Positions 1 to 9,747 of a stretch of DNA of 53,718 nucleotides are shown one piece after another. The DNA is taken from positions 1 through 53,718 of the forward strand of contig CACGWW010000009.1 of NCBI GenBank assembly GCA_902576905.1, given 5' to 3'. This DNA is from an uncultured Alphaproteobacteria bacterium (GTDB taxonomy: Bacteria > Pseudomonadota > Alphaproteobacteria > Rhodobacterales > Rhodobacteraceae). How positions within the stretch are numbered: position 1 is the stretch's first letter; each line of letters opens with the position of its first letter. The position numbers and the translations under genes were made by a program. A model generated the notes under the pieces. The model had not been told where the DNA came from. It worked only from the letters and a program-made list of their open reading frames with translations, and searched no databases.

Positions 1-420
1 TTGAGAGAATTTCCATCTGGAGGAAAGGTTTGTAGTTTCTCCTTAGCTACGAGCGAAACGTGGAAAGATTCAAGCACTGGGGAGAGACAGGAGCGCACCA
101 GCTGGCATAATATAGCAATTTTTAACGAACGCCTTGCCGAGATTGCCGAGCAATATTTGAGAAAAGGCTCGCAAGTTTACATTGAGGGGCAGTTGGAAAC
201 AAGAAAATGGCAGGATCAAGCGGGTAATGATCGATATACAACAGAAGTAGTGCTTAAAAATTTTAGAGGTGAGCTCACAATGCTGGGTGGAAGGTCTGAT
301 GATGTGCCTAATGTGTCAAATCAACAAAATGAAACACAACCCTACAGATCAATTGAATCAGGTGGGTCCAACCAGGATAATCTTGGTCCAGATGATTTAG
401 ACGATGAGATCCCGTTTTAG
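1..420 (+). CDS. ssb: Single-stranded DNA-binding protein SSB, 5' end missing
   Basis: SSB coats single-stranded DNA in replication, recombination and repair and recruits partners through its acidic C-terminal tip. The visible 139 codons hold most of the OB fold ([14 protein letters not shown], then TSWHNIAIF and [15 protein letters not shown]), a polar disordered linker from about residue 100, and the hallmark tip DDEIPF. The first codon here, TTG, is an internal Leu: family members have about 20 more residues upstream (the MAGSLNKV-type first strand), so the true start is outside the window. gyrA follows after 29 bases on the same strand, an order common in alphaproteobacteria. Confidence 0.95.
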   Translation: MREFPSGGKVCSFSLATSETWKDSSTGERQERTSWHNIAIFNERLAEIAEQYLRKGSQVYIEGQLETRKWQDQAGNDRYTTEVVLKNFRGELTMLGGRSDDVPNVSNQQNETQPYRSIESGGSNQDNLGPDDLDDEIPF

Positions 421-449
421 TTTTACTATTTTTTCAGGAATACTTACTT

Positions 450-3158
450 TTGACAGACAACGATAGTAACGAAGAGCACTCAGAGGGTGATAAAACATTA
501 ATCGATAATAGCGTTTCACAAGTTTCGCTAGAATCAGAGATGAAATCCGCTTACCTAGATTATGCGATGAGTGTAATTGTGAGCAGAGCTATCCCAGATC
601 TCAGAGATGGCTTAAAACCCGTTCATAGACGAATTCTATACTCGATGCATGAAACAAATAATATATTCGACAGACCATATAGAAAATCTGCTCGACCTGT
701 AGGCGATGTAATGGGTAAATATCATCCTCATGGAGATCAGGCTATCTATGATGCGCTAGTCAGAATGGCTCAAGATTTTTCAATGTCTTTGGTGTTACTT
801 GATGGACAAGGAAACTTTGGGTCAATTGACGGAGACTCCGCTGCTGCGATGAGGTATACCGAAGTTCGCATGGCGAATCCAACAGTAGCTTTGCTGGATG
901 ATATCGAAAAAGGTACTGTTGATTTCCAAGACAATTATGATGGAAAAGATATTGAGCCTAAGGTTTTGCCAGCAAGGTTTCCAAATTTATTAGTAAATGG
1001 TGCTGGAGGAATTGCAGTGGGAATGGCAACAAATATTCCTCCCCACAACATCGGAGAAGTAATTGATGCTACATTAGCTATAATAGAAGAACCCCAAATA
1101 GAAATTGAGGATTTGATGAAATTGTTGCCTGCCCCCGACTTTCCTACTGGTGGTATCATCTTAGGTCAAACTGGTTCTAGACAAGCATATTTATCTGGTA
1201 AGGGTTCAATAGTTATCAGAGCAAAACATTCCTTAGAGGAACAAAAAAAAGATAGGCTATCAATAGTGATAACTGAAATTCCATATCAGGTAAATAAGTC
1301 CTCGCTAGTCGAGAAAATAGCGGAGCTCGCAAGAGAAAAAAAGATCGAGGGAATATCACATGTTCAGGATGAGTCGGATAGGCTTGGAATTAGGGTTGTA
1401 ATTGACTTAAAAAGGGATGCCACCGTAGAAGTGGTTTTAAACCAATTATATCGCTTTTCGCAGATGCAAACGAGTTTTGGTTTCAATCTTTTAGCCTTAG
1501 ATAAAGGGAAACCAAGTCTCCTCAATTTAAAGAGTTTTTTGAATAAGTTCATTGAATTTCGAGAAGAAGTAGTTGCAAGACGAACCATTTTTGAACTTGA
1601 GAAAGCCAGAGAAAGAAGCCACCTTCTTTGTGGCTTAGCCGTTGCAGTTTCGAATGTTGATGAAGTTATTGCTATAATTAGAAATTCTGAAAATCCATCG
1701 AAAGCAAAAGAAACCCTTATGAATACTAAGTGGAAAGTAAAAGAGTTAAGCCAATATTTAGAACTTATTGATGACCCTCTTCATACAATTAACGAGGATG
1801 GAACTTATTTGTTGTCTGAACAACAGGCAAAAGCAATACTCGAGTTGCGCCTTCAGAGACTGACAGCACTAGGAGCGACCGAAATAGGCAGTGAGCTAGA
1901 AGACTTAGCAGATAAGATAAGAATCTGCCTCGATATTTTAAAATCAAGAGAACAAATAAGAAAAATAATTTCTGAAGAACTTAAGGAAGTCAAAGAAAGT
2001 TACGCTATTCCGAGAAGGTCGGAAATTCAGGAATTTGAGGGAGACTTTGAAGATGAAGACCTTATCGAGAAAGAAGAGATGGTCGTTACAGTTACCAGAG
2101 AAGGATACATTAAAAGAACAGCATTATCTGAGTACAGAGAGCAAAAACGCGGTGGCAAGGGTACTCAAGGCATGAATACAAAGGAAACTGATGTGGTAAC
2201 TAATCTATTCGTTACGAATACACATACTCCTTTATTATTTTTTTCATCAGATGGTTTTGTATACAAGCTTAAGACTTGGCGCCTACCACAAAGTGGCAGA
2301 AGCTCGAAAGGTAAAGCTATTGTAAATCTGCTACCAATAAATTCGTCTTCGAGAATTACAACTATACTACCGGTTGAAGCAGAGGAGGAGACTTGGAAAG
2401 ACCTTCAAATATTTTTTGCAACCTCTACAGGTAACGTTCGAAAAAATGCGTTGTCAGACTTCACAAATGTAAAAGCAAATGGAAAGATTGCAATGAAATT
2501 GCCTCAAAACACAACACTAGTTGGTGCACAGATTTGCAAAAATGATAATGATGTACTGCTTACTACTGCAAAAGGAAAAGCCATTCGTTTTAATACTGAG
2601 GATGTAAGAATTTTCAAGGGTCGTGATTCGATTGGCGTTAAAGGAATAACATTAAAGAAAAATGACACAGTCATATCTATGGCTATATTAAAACACGTAG
2701 AGGTAAATACAGAGGAACGATTAGCATATTTCAAAATGAGAAGAGCAATTACGGGTGAGGATAACGGGATTGAAAATGGAGAAGACTCCACTTTAGTTTT
2801 AAGTCAAGAGAGATATGTTGAGTTGGGTGCCTTTGAGGAATGGATATTAACAATTACGTCTCAAGGCTTTGGCAAAAGATCTTCCGCCCACGAATATAGA
2901 AGGTCCGGGCGTGGCGGTCAAGGTATCACATGTGCCAATCTTGAAAGAAGACAAGATAGCATTATAGCCTCTTTTACTGTGGAAGATGATGATCAAATAA
3001 TGCTAGTTACGTCCACAGGACAAAGCATACGCTGCTCTGTATCTGAAATATCAAGGCAGTCGAGAAGTGCATCTGGTGTAAAAGTATTTGATACCAAGGG
3101 AGATGAAAATGTCGTATCTGTCGCTTGGATAGCGGATACAACTGAAGACTCAGATTAA
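450..3158 (+). CDS. gyrA: DNA gyrase subunit A
   Basis: GyrA is the breakage-reunion subunit of the A2B2 enzyme that introduces negative supercoils. The catalytic Tyr is Y136 (AAAMRYTEVRM), and the GyrA box needed for DNA wrapping is QKRGGKG at about residue 565, at the start of the C-terminal beta-pinwheel. At 902 residues it is a typical alphaproteobacterial length, with the lineage insert in the pinwheel (around KMRRAITGEDNG). The start is TTG at 450 with a weak CAGGA upstream. In the quinolone-contact helix the residue equivalent to E. coli Ser83 is Gln97 (HPHGDQAIYDA), while Asp87 is kept as D101. trmFO starts directly after the stop. Confidence 0.97.
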   Translation: MTDNDSNEEHSEGDKTLIDNSVSQVSLESEMKSAYLDYAMSVIVSRAIPDLRDGLKPVHRRILYSMHETNNIFDRPYRKSARPVGDVMGKYHPHGDQAIYDALVRMAQDFSMSLVLLDGQGNFGSIDGDSAAAMRYTEVRMANPTVALLDDIEKGTVDFQDNYDGKDIEPKVLPARFPNLLVNGAGGIAVGMATNIPPHNIGEVIDATLAIIEEPQIEIEDLMKLLPAPDFPTGGIILGQTGSRQAYLSGKGSIVIRAKHSLEEQKKDRLSIVITEIPYQVNKSSLVEKIAELAREKKIEGISHVQDESDRLGIRVVIDLKRDATVEVVLNQLYRFSQMQTSFGFNLLALDKGKPSLLNLKSFLNKFIEFREEVVARRTIFELEKARERSHLLCGLAVAVSNVDEVIAIIRNSENPSKAKETLMNTKWKVKELSQYLELIDDPLHTINEDGTYLLSEQQAKAILELRLQRLTALGATEIGSELEDLADKIRICLDILKSREQIRKIISEELKEVKESYAIPRRSEIQEFEGDFEDEDLIEKEEMVVTVTREGYIKRTALSEYREQKRGGKGTQGMNTKETDVVTNLFVTNTHTPLLFFSSDGFVYKLKTWRLPQSGRSSKGKAIVNLLPINSSSRITTILPVEAEEETWKDLQIFFATSTGNVRKNALSDFTNVKANGKIAMKLPQNTTLVGAQICKNDNDVLLTTAKGKAIRFNTEDVRIFKGRDSIGVKGITLKKNDTVISMAILKHVEVNTEERLAYFKMRRAITGEDNGIENGEDSTLVLSQERYVELGAFEEWILTITSQGFGKRSSAHEYRRSGRGGQGITCANLERRQDSIIASFTVEDDDQIMLVTSTGQSIRCSVSEISRQSRSASGVKVFDTKGDENVVSVAWIADTTEDSD

Positions 3159-4511
3159 ATGTCAAAGAAAAAAGTCGCTATAGTTGGAGGTGGACTAGCT
3201 GGAAGTGAAGCAGCGTGGCAGCTAGGTAGAATGGGTATATCATCAAATTTATACGAAATGAGGCCCAATAAAAAAACTCCCGCTCACAAGACTTCTTTGT
3301 TAGCAGAGCTAGTTTGCTCAAATTCGTTTAGATCAGATGACCACACCAATAATGCTGTAGGACAGTTACATTGGGAGATGAGAGCTGCAGATGGGCTTAT
3401 TATCTCAACTGGTGACAAGGCACGTATACCGGCAGGAAGTGCAATGGCAGTTGACCGAATGAAATTTTCGTCAGAAATAACTGAGTTAATAAAAAATAAT
3501 TATTTTATAAACATAATACAAAAAGAGATAACAGACTTAAAACAATTAGCAGAAGACCACGTGATAATAGCGTCTGGTCCTCTTACGTCAAATAAGCTAG
3601 CACAATCTCTTATAAAACTAACTGGATCAAAAAATTTATACTTTTATGATGCTATAGCACCTACCGTTTACGCGGACTCTATTGATTATGAGAGTACATG
3701 GTTTCAATCTAGGTATGATAAAGGAGATAGCATTGAAGAGAGGGAAGCTTACCTTAACTGTCCTATGACGAAGGATGAATATTATGAGTTTGTTTCTAAA
3801 ATCTCTGAAAGTGATAAAGCCGACTTTAATGATTGGGAAGCAGATGTACCATTTTTTTCTGGATGTTTACCAATCGAGGTAATGGCATCAAGAGGAAAGG
3901 ACACGCTTAGATTTGGACCGATGAAACCAGTAGGACTTACAAACCCATACAGTGACGTGAAACCATATGCTGTGGTTCAGCTTAGAAAAGAAAATAAGGA
4001 AGGCACTTTATTCAACATTGTAGGATTCCAAACAAAAATTAAGCATTCAAGGCAAGCAGAAATTTTGCGGTCAATTAATGGTTTGCAGGAAGCTAGGTTC
4101 GCGAGGTTGGGTGGAATACATAAAAATACTTTTTTGAATTCACCTGATATTTTAGATAAATATTTCCAATTAAAATCATACCCTAACATTAGTCTCGCAG
4201 GACAAATTACTGGTGTCGAAGGGTACGTAGAGAGCGCTGCTATTGGCTTGCTGGTTGGACGAATAGTTGGAGCAAAAATTTTGGGTAAAGAGATAAAATT
4301 ACCTTCTGCTGATACTGCTTTGGGAGCCCTTGCTAATCATCTTATTACACATAATAATGACTTTCAGCCAATGAATGTAAATTTTGGCCTTTTCAAATCT
4401 ACTGTGAAAGATTTTAAAGGAAAGAAAAACAGGCGAGAGAGATATGCAGCCTATACTTCAATTGCAAAATCAAGTTTTCACAATTGGTTAGAGTCCCAAA
4501 GTAGTCTCTAA
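3159..4511 (+). CDS. trmFO: Methylenetetrahydrofolate-tRNA-(uracil-5-)-methyltransferase TrmFO
   Basis: TrmFO is an FAD- and folate-dependent enzyme that makes 5-methyluridine at position 54 of the tRNA T-loop, using methylene-THF rather than SAM. The N-terminal Rossmann motif VGGGLAGSEAA binds FAD. The family signatures ELVCSNSFRSDD, ARIPAGSAMAVDR and GCLPIE carry the conserved cysteines, and GQITGVEGYVESAAIG lies near the C-terminus. Its 450 residues match the family. The ATG begins on the base after the gyrA TAA, so it is probably read on the gyrA transcript. Its TAA overlaps the stop codon of the convergent hisI by four bases. Confidence 0.97.
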   Translation: MSKKKVAIVGGGLAGSEAAWQLGRMGISSNLYEMRPNKKTPAHKTSLLAELVCSNSFRSDDHTNNAVGQLHWEMRAADGLIISTGDKARIPAGSAMAVDRMKFSSEITELIKNNYFINIIQKEITDLKQLAEDHVIIASGPLTSNKLAQSLIKLTGSKNLYFYDAIAPTVYADSIDYESTWFQSRYDKGDSIEEREAYLNCPMTKDEYYEFVSKISESDKADFNDWEADVPFFSGCLPIEVMASRGKDTLRFGPMKPVGLTNPYSDVKPYAVVQLRKENKEGTLFNIVGFQTKIKHSRQAEILRSINGLQEARFARLGGIHKNTFLNSPDILDKYFQLKSYPNISLAGQITGVEGYVESAAIGLLVGRIVGAKILGKEIKLPSADTALGALANHLITHNNDFQPMNVNFGLFKSTVKDFKGKKNRRERYAAYTSIAKSSFHNWLESQSSL

Positions 4512-4846
4512 AGAAGTTCTGTAAAAAAACATGATTTAGACCCCGTATGACAGGCTGCACCAGTTTGCTTGACTTCAAATAGAACTGTATCTCCGTCACA
4601 ATCAATGTGTATTTTTTTTATTTCTTGAATGTTACCAGATGTTTTTCCCTTCACCCAAACCTCACCTCTTGATCTAGACCAATAGGTTGCAAGCCCACTT
4701 GAAACACTCTGAAATAATGTATCTCTAGATCCCCATGCGAGCATGAGAACCTGCTTACTTTCGTGATCTTGTGCAACACAGGGAATCAACCCATTATCAT
4801 TAAACTTTAAAGCATCTATTTTTTGTTTAAATTTTATTTCATCCAC
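4508..4846 (-). CDS. hisI: Phosphoribosyl-AMP cyclohydrolase
   Basis: HisI opens the adenine ring of phosphoribosyl-AMP, the third step of histidine synthesis, using zinc and magnesium. The 112-residue protein is the stand-alone cyclohydrolase form with no HisE fusion. It shows YWSRSRGEVWVKGKTSGN, the metal site DCDGD, and the zinc-ligand tail ACHTGSKSCFF. It runs divergently from the IscU-like gene, with only 42 bases between the starts. The two genes are frequent neighbours in alphaproteobacteria. No other his gene is in the window. Confidence 0.96.
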   Translation of the reverse strand: MDEIKFKQKIDALKFNDNGLIPCVAQDHESKQVLMLAWGSRDTLFQSVSSGLATYWSRSRGEVWVKGKTSGNIQEIKKIHIDCDGDTVLFEVKQTGAACHTGSKSCFFTELL

Positions 4847-4888
4847 TCTATAGTCCTTTTGTCGGTAATAGGGGAATCTTTAACACAC

Positions 4889-5326
4889 ATGGATCTATAC
4901 ACAAATAATATTTTAGAACTTGCCTCCACTATTCCCATCACAACTAGGTTAATGAACCCAGACGTTACTATTACAAAGAGAACTGCAATATGTGGTTCTA
5001 GCATTACTTTGGACTTAAACATTTCTGAGTCAAAGATATCAAAGGTTGGTCTTGACATAAAAGCATGTGCACTTGGTCAGGCATCAGCTTGCGTTTTTGT
5101 AACACATGCCATCGGAGCGGATATTGGCATAATAACGGAACTAAGAAAAAACTTAAAAACATTCCTAGATACAGGAACCTTTTTAATAAAAGATCCGTTT
5201 ACTAAATACAAGTACTTCGAACCTGCTAAAAAAGTTCCATACAGGCATGACTCAGTTCTTCTTATTCTTGACGCTTCAATTGATGCGTTGCAAAAAGTTT
5301 CTAGCCTAAAAACAAAAGGTAACTAG
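4889..5326 (+). CDS. NifU/IscU-like iron-sulfur cluster scaffold protein
   Basis: This is a member of the IscU/NifU N-terminal fold family of the kind found beside hisI or folE in alphaproteobacteria. From the chosen ATG it is 145 residues. The conserved cysteines are C35 (AICGSS) and C60 (KACALGQAS). The third ligand of classical IscU is not present where expected, because the C-terminal motif reads YRHDSVLLILDA, as in this subgroup. An in-frame start at 4823 exists, but it would run into the divergent hisI, and MDLYTNNILELA fits the family's N-terminus. A role in Fe-S cluster assembly or delivery is inferred. It is not the housekeeping IscU of an isc operon, since no iscS or hscAB is nearby. 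Confidence 0.85.
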   Translation: MDLYTNNILELASTIPITTRLMNPDVTITKRTAICGSSITLDLNISESKISKVGLDIKACALGQASACVFVTHAIGADIGIITELRKNLKTFLDTGTFLIKDPFTKYKYFEPAKKVPYRHDSVLLILDASIDALQKVSSLKTKGN

Positions 5327-5422
5327 TCCATATAAAAAAAGGGACATTCCAATAATAATTAAATTAACAATGTCTGCTACTAGACTTTTTTCTAATGTTA
5401 AAAAAGGTATATTATTTTTCAT
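5306..5422 (-). CDS. Candidate small single-pass membrane protein (38 aa)
   Basis: A short ORF read on the minus strand starts with ATG at 5422 and ends with TAG at 5306. It is preceded by a good Shine-Dalgarno sequence, AGGAGAT, four bases before the ATG. The product begins MKNNIPFLTLEKS and continues into a hydrophobic stretch (VNLIIIGMSLFLYGLVTFCF) that looks like one membrane span running to the C-terminus. Its last 21 bases overlap the 3' end of the convergent IscU-like gene. It lies about 70 bases downstream of recG on the same strand. I do not recognise a family. The call rests on the ribosome binding site and the composition, so it could still be a chance ORF. Confidence 0.45.
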   Translation of the reverse strand: MKNNIPFLTLEKSLVADIVNLIIIGMSLFLYGLVTFCF

Positions 5423-5493
5423 CACTATCTCCTATACCTTTATTGTAGAACATTAAGTGAACATGTAAAGAACAAAATGTTAACAAAGTCAAT

Positions 5494-7527
5494 TTAAGAT
5501 CGTTTTGGTAATGCAGTTTTAGTATCTTGCGCTAGTTTGTACGCCTCCAGAAATAGCTCTGGCTCTTCCATCACTTCAGACAACTTAAATATTTTATGGC
5601 CCGATTGCATTGTTCCTAGCAAATCTCCAGAGCCTCTGAGAGCCATATCTTTTTCGGCAATCTCAAACCCATCCTGCGTGTCTTTCATTATTTTAAGCCT
5701 CTGAATAGCTTGATCTGAAAGATTTCCATCATACACTAGAAAGCAATATGATTTTTTATCCCCCCTACCAACTCTCCCCCTAAGTTGATGCAACTGTGAA
5801 AGACCAAATCTATTTGCATTTTCAATTACAATTGCCGTGGCATTTGGGTTATCTATTCCAACTTCAATAACAGTGGTTGACACTAAAATATCAATTTTTC
5901 TTTCGTTAAATTTTTTAAGTTCACTTTCCTTATCCTCACTAGGCATTTGTCCATGAACTAGACCAACCTTAAACTGACTAAATTCATTTCTTAAATACAA
6001 GAACCTATCATTTGAATTAGAGAGATGGTTTTTTTCGTTCTCTTCTATTAATGGACACACCCAATAAACTTGCTGACCTTCAGACATCTGCTTGGCCAAT
6101 TTATCCAATAGCTTTCTAATTTTTTTTACAGATATGGCAAGCGTTTCGATACTCAACCTGTTTTTTGGTTTCTCCTTGATTGTTGTCAAATCACGATCAC
6201 TAAATACTGTCAAAGCTAAAGATCTGGGTATAGGGGTTGCACTCATTATAATTGAGTTAACATTGCCTTTTTTTTCCAATCTAAATCTTTGCATTACTCC
6301 AAACTTATGTTGCTCATCAATTACAGCCAAGCGAAGGTTATGAAAATGTACATTTCTCTGGAAAAGGGCATGTGTGCCTATAACGATTTTTGCTTCTCCA
6401 CAAGAAATCAAGAGCAACTTTTTTTCCCTTTCACTTCGATTATCTGATCCTGTTAAAATAGTAACATTTAATTTATTTATCTCTTGTGCTCTCAAGACGT
6501 CTTTAAGTGATTTCGCATGTTGCATTGCAAGTACCTCTGTAGGCGCCATAATTGCAACTTGATACCCTCCTGAAACAACAAACATTGCGACAAGAAGGGC
6601 AACAATAGTTTTGCCACTACCAACATCGCCTTGCAGCAAACGATTCATTTTAGGCTCTGATTCAACATCATCTAAAATTTCGTAAAGCGCATTTAGCTGG
6701 CCTTTAGTAAGCTGGAAAGAGAGATTATTGATTAAGTTTTTAATAAGAAATTTATCTCCCTCTACTTTGAAACCTTCTTTTTTTTTAGCACTACGTCTGA
6801 ATTTATCCAATTTTATATGATGCGCATAAAATTCGTCAAAAATAAGCCTCTTTCTAGCTTTTATGATACAGGATAGGTCTTTATTATCCTTAGGCATGTG
6901 GATTAGACTTAACGCCTTAGAAAAACTGGGCCAGTTTTTTGCTTGAATAAACTTTTTAGGGTACCACTCCGGTATTGGGTTAAGATCATTTATTACATTT
7001 ATTATATTACCCACTGTTTTCTGTAAAAATTTATTTCCTAAACCATACACAGAAGGATAGATGGGCTCAATTTCAGGGATTTTATAGATTTCATCTGGTT
7101 TAACGGAATAATCGGGGTGTATCATAGTCAACTTACTTCCATCGAGTGTTAGGTCCCCTGAAATCACTATATTTTCACCGGGTGGGTAATAATTATTCAA
7201 CTGAGCCTTGTTAAAAGAAAATAATAAAATTATTAGAGGGCTACCGTATGTTTCTGCTGATATTCTAAGGGGTGATCGCCTGTTTTTTGGGTAAATATGA
7301 TTTTTGATTAAAACTTCTATTGTAACAGTTCGAGGAAGCAACCTTTTATCCACTTTTAACCAACGGTCTCTTCTTTTATATTTTCTAGGTAAAAGGAGAA
7401 GAAGGTCTAAAACAGACTCTATAGACGCTTGTGAAAGTGTTTTGGAAGACTTAGGGCCAATACCTTTAAGAGTAGAAACACTGTCCAATAAATAATCTTG
7501 ACCTACACTTTTTAGAAGATCCTTCAT
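5494..7527 (-). CDS. recG: ATP-dependent DNA helicase RecG
   Basis: RecG is a superfamily 2 translocase that reverses stalled replication forks and processes branched recombination intermediates. The 677-residue protein has an N-terminal region with a helix-hairpin-helix-like LKGIGPKSS, an OB-fold wedge (about residues 60-160), then the motor: Walker A LLQGDVGSGKTIVA near residue 300, DEQHKFGVMQR (motif II), SATPIPRSLAL (motif III), STTVIEVGIDNPNA and LHQLRGRVGRG (motifs V and VI). The ATG overlaps the ligA stop as ATGA, indicating translational coupling with ligA upstream. Confidence 0.97.
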   Translation of the reverse strand: MKDLLKSVGQDYLLDSVSTLKGIGPKSSKTLSQASIESVLDLLLLLPRKYKRRDRWLKVDKRLLPRTVTIEVLIKNHIYPKNRRSPLRISAETYGSPLIILLFSFNKAQLNNYYPPGENIVISGDLTLDGSKLTMIHPDYSVKPDEIYKIPEIEPIYPSVYGLGNKFLQKTVGNIINVINDLNPIPEWYPKKFIQAKNWPSFSKALSLIHMPKDNKDLSCIIKARKRLIFDEFYAHHIKLDKFRRSAKKKEGFKVEGDKFLIKNLINNLSFQLTKGQLNALYEILDDVESEPKMNRLLQGDVGSGKTIVALLVAMFVVSGGYQVAIMAPTEVLAMQHAKSLKDVLRAQEINKLNVTILTGSDNRSEREKKLLLISCGEAKIVIGTHALFQRNVHFHNLRLAVIDEQHKFGVMQRFRLEKKGNVNSIIMSATPIPRSLALTVFSDRDLTTIKEKPKNRLSIETLAISVKKIRKLLDKLAKQMSEGQQVYWVCPLIEENEKNHLSNSNDRFLYLRNEFSQFKVGLVHGQMPSEDKESELKKFNERKIDILVSTTVIEVGIDNPNATAIVIENANRFGLSQLHQLRGRVGRGDKKSYCFLVYDGNLSDQAIQRLKIMKDTQDGFEIAEKDMALRGSGDLLGTMQSGHKIFKLSEVMEEPELFLEAYKLAQDTKTALPKRS

Positions 7528-9620
7528 AGATTATAATCAATTAAAACTTTAAGCTCTTCCTCATTAACTTGCTTTATACCTAATTCACCCGCTTTTTTGA
7601 CTTTTGAACCTGGAGCTTGACCGACTACCAAGAAATCTACATTGCTCGATACTGATGTTAAAACCTTTGCCCCAGCCCTCTCGCAAATGGACTTCAACTC
7701 CGCTCTCGAAAATGCATTAAATGTACCTGTAAGAACCAACTTTTTATCAGTAATAGCTGTTTCAACTTTACTCACTTTAATGAACTTTTCTATTCTTACA
7801 TAATTTAGCAAATCCTCAAGTTTTTCTCTCTCTTTAAAATCTGAAAAGAACCCAATGAGAGAAGTAACCATAAGCTGCCCAATTCCCTCAATTTCAAAAA
7901 GAAATTGCCCATCATTTTTTGCAATGCCAGCTTTAATAGCGTTATAAAAATCGTCCCATGATCCAAAATAACTGGCCAAAATTTGCGATGCATTTTCTCC
8001 AATATGACGAATACCCAGAGAAAAAAGAAACCGGTCGAGATTAATAAGTTTTGCTTTCTCAATTGAATGAAATAGATTTTGCAGCGACTTTTCACCCCAA
8101 CCTTTTCCAAGAAATTCAATAAAATTTAATTTATTTTTTGACTTTGCTTCTAATCGAAAAAAATCTGCGGGTTGTTGGATTAGGTTTTTTTGATAAAACT
8201 CTTCGATAATTCTTCCCCCTAGACCATCAATATTAAAAGCTTTTTTAGAAACAAAATGCTTCAGACCTGCAATCACCTGCGCATCACAGTTCTGAAAATT
8301 ATAACACCTTATTGCGGAGTCCGTTTTGTCAACTTTTACTTCAGCTTCACAGGAGGGGCAGAATTCCGGGAAAACAAATGGTTCAGATGTTAAGTTTCTT
8401 TTAGAAATATCTACATCTTTAATTTTCGGAATTACATCTCCTGCCCTATAAACTGTAACCCAATCACCTTTTCTAATATCAGCACCATCTCTAATTTTTT
8501 TGCCTTTATTATCTAAACCTCTTATAAAATCTCTATTGTGTAACGTTGCACTGGAGACTATCACCCCACCTATATTTACAGGCTTCAACTTTGCTACTGG
8601 TGACAAAGTTCCTGTTCTACCTATTTGAATTTCAATATCTTCAATAATTGTTATGGACAGCTCAGCTGGAAACTTGTGTGCGATAGCCCATCGAGGTGAT
8701 GAAGACCTAAAACCAAGCCTCTGTTGCAAACTAAAATTATTAACTTTATATACTATGCCGTCAATGTCGTAATCAAGTTCTGTTCTCATAGAGAAAACTT
8801 TTTCGTAATACTTCAAGAGTTCTTCTACACTGGAAAAAACTTTAGAAATTTCGTTTGTTTTAAACCCTATATCGTTAAAAACTTTCAGTAACATCGCCTG
8901 ACTATCGGCCAATTGGTGCGTAGCATTTCCAACTGAGTACGCAAAAAAGCATAAGTTTTTGTTTCTATTCTTATTTGATTTAAACTGCCTAAGTGTACCA
9001 GATGCTGCATTTCTTGGGTTTGAAAACGTCTTGCTACCCGTCTTTTCAAGTTCTTCATTTAATTCACTGAAGGTTGAATTGGGGAAGTAAACTTCTCCCC
9101 TTATTTCAAGTGTATCGATTTTTATCGGTATCGATATTGGCACATCTGGTATCAGTCGAGCATTTTCTGTAACATCCTCTCCAATTTGACCATCACCTCT
9201 GGTCAAAGCTTGAAATAAAATACCATTTTTATAGATCAATGATAAGGATAGACCATCAATCTTTGGTTCAAATACTAAGTCAATATTCTCGCTTTCGGAT
9301 AAATCTAAAAATGATCTTATTTGTTTTAGGAAATTAAAGATATCCTCATTATTAAACGCATTGGCAAGAGAGTACATTGGTGTAAGATGCTTAACTTTTT
9401 TAAACCTTGAGTTTGGCGTCACTCCAACCTTATCTAAAATGCTATATTGATTTTCTAATTCTGGGTATATCGATAGCAGTTTCTGGAATTCAGAAATGTT
9501 CTGATCATACTCCTGGTCTGTGATGTCCGATTGATTGAGGTTAAAATAGGCCTCTCTTGATCTGGTTATTATCTCTGATAGCTCTTGGAGCCTCGATATT
9601 GCTTTAGATTTTGTTAACAA
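7524..9620 (-). CDS. ligA: NAD-dependent DNA ligase LigA
   Basis: LigA seals nicks in duplex DNA using NAD, joining Okazaki fragments and repair patches. The adenylated lysine is K120 in FEPKIDG. The protein has the usual order: Ia domain, adenylation domain, OB fold (about 320-400), a four-cysteine zinc finger (CPSC, then RCYNFQNC, around 410-435), helix-hairpin-helix repeats, and a C-terminal BRCT domain from about residue 620 (KLVLTGTFNAFSRAEL). It is 698 residues, normal for the family. The start is TTG. It is the first gene of a ligA-recG pair and diverges from mnmA across a 127-base AT-rich spacer. Confidence 0.97.
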   Translation of the reverse strand: MLTKSKAISRLQELSEIITRSREAYFNLNQSDITDQEYDQNISEFQKLLSIYPELENQYSILDKVGVTPNSRFKKVKHLTPMYSLANAFNNEDIFNFLKQIRSFLDLSESENIDLVFEPKIDGLSLSLIYKNGILFQALTRGDGQIGEDVTENARLIPDVPISIPIKIDTLEIRGEVYFPNSTFSELNEELEKTGSKTFSNPRNAASGTLRQFKSNKNRNKNLCFFAYSVGNATHQLADSQAMLLKVFNDIGFKTNEISKVFSSVEELLKYYEKVFSMRTELDYDIDGIVYKVNNFSLQQRLGFRSSSPRWAIAHKFPAELSITIIEDIEIQIGRTGTLSPVAKLKPVNIGGVIVSSATLHNRDFIRGLDNKGKKIRDGADIRKGDWVTVYRAGDVIPKIKDVDISKRNLTSEPFVFPEFCPSCEAEVKVDKTDSAIRCYNFQNCDAQVIAGLKHFVSKKAFNIDGLGGRIIEEFYQKNLIQQPADFFRLEAKSKNKLNFIEFLGKGWGEKSLQNLFHSIEKAKLINLDRFLFSLGIRHIGENASQILASYFGSWDDFYNAIKAGIAKNDGQFLFEIEGIGQLMVTSLIGFFSDFKEREKLEDLLNYVRIEKFIKVSKVETAITDKKLVLTGTFNAFSRAELKSICERAGAKVLTSVSSNVDFLVVGQAPGSKVKKAGELGIKQVNEEELKVLIDYNL

Positions 9621-9747
9621 CTAAAACCCTATAAATATATACTTTTAAATTAATAATTTTTTATACACTTCAAACGTAGTTTCAAGTAGTTTCTAAGATA
9701 TCAATAATTTTATTTGATTGATCAACAATCTTATCTAGTTTAGAGAA

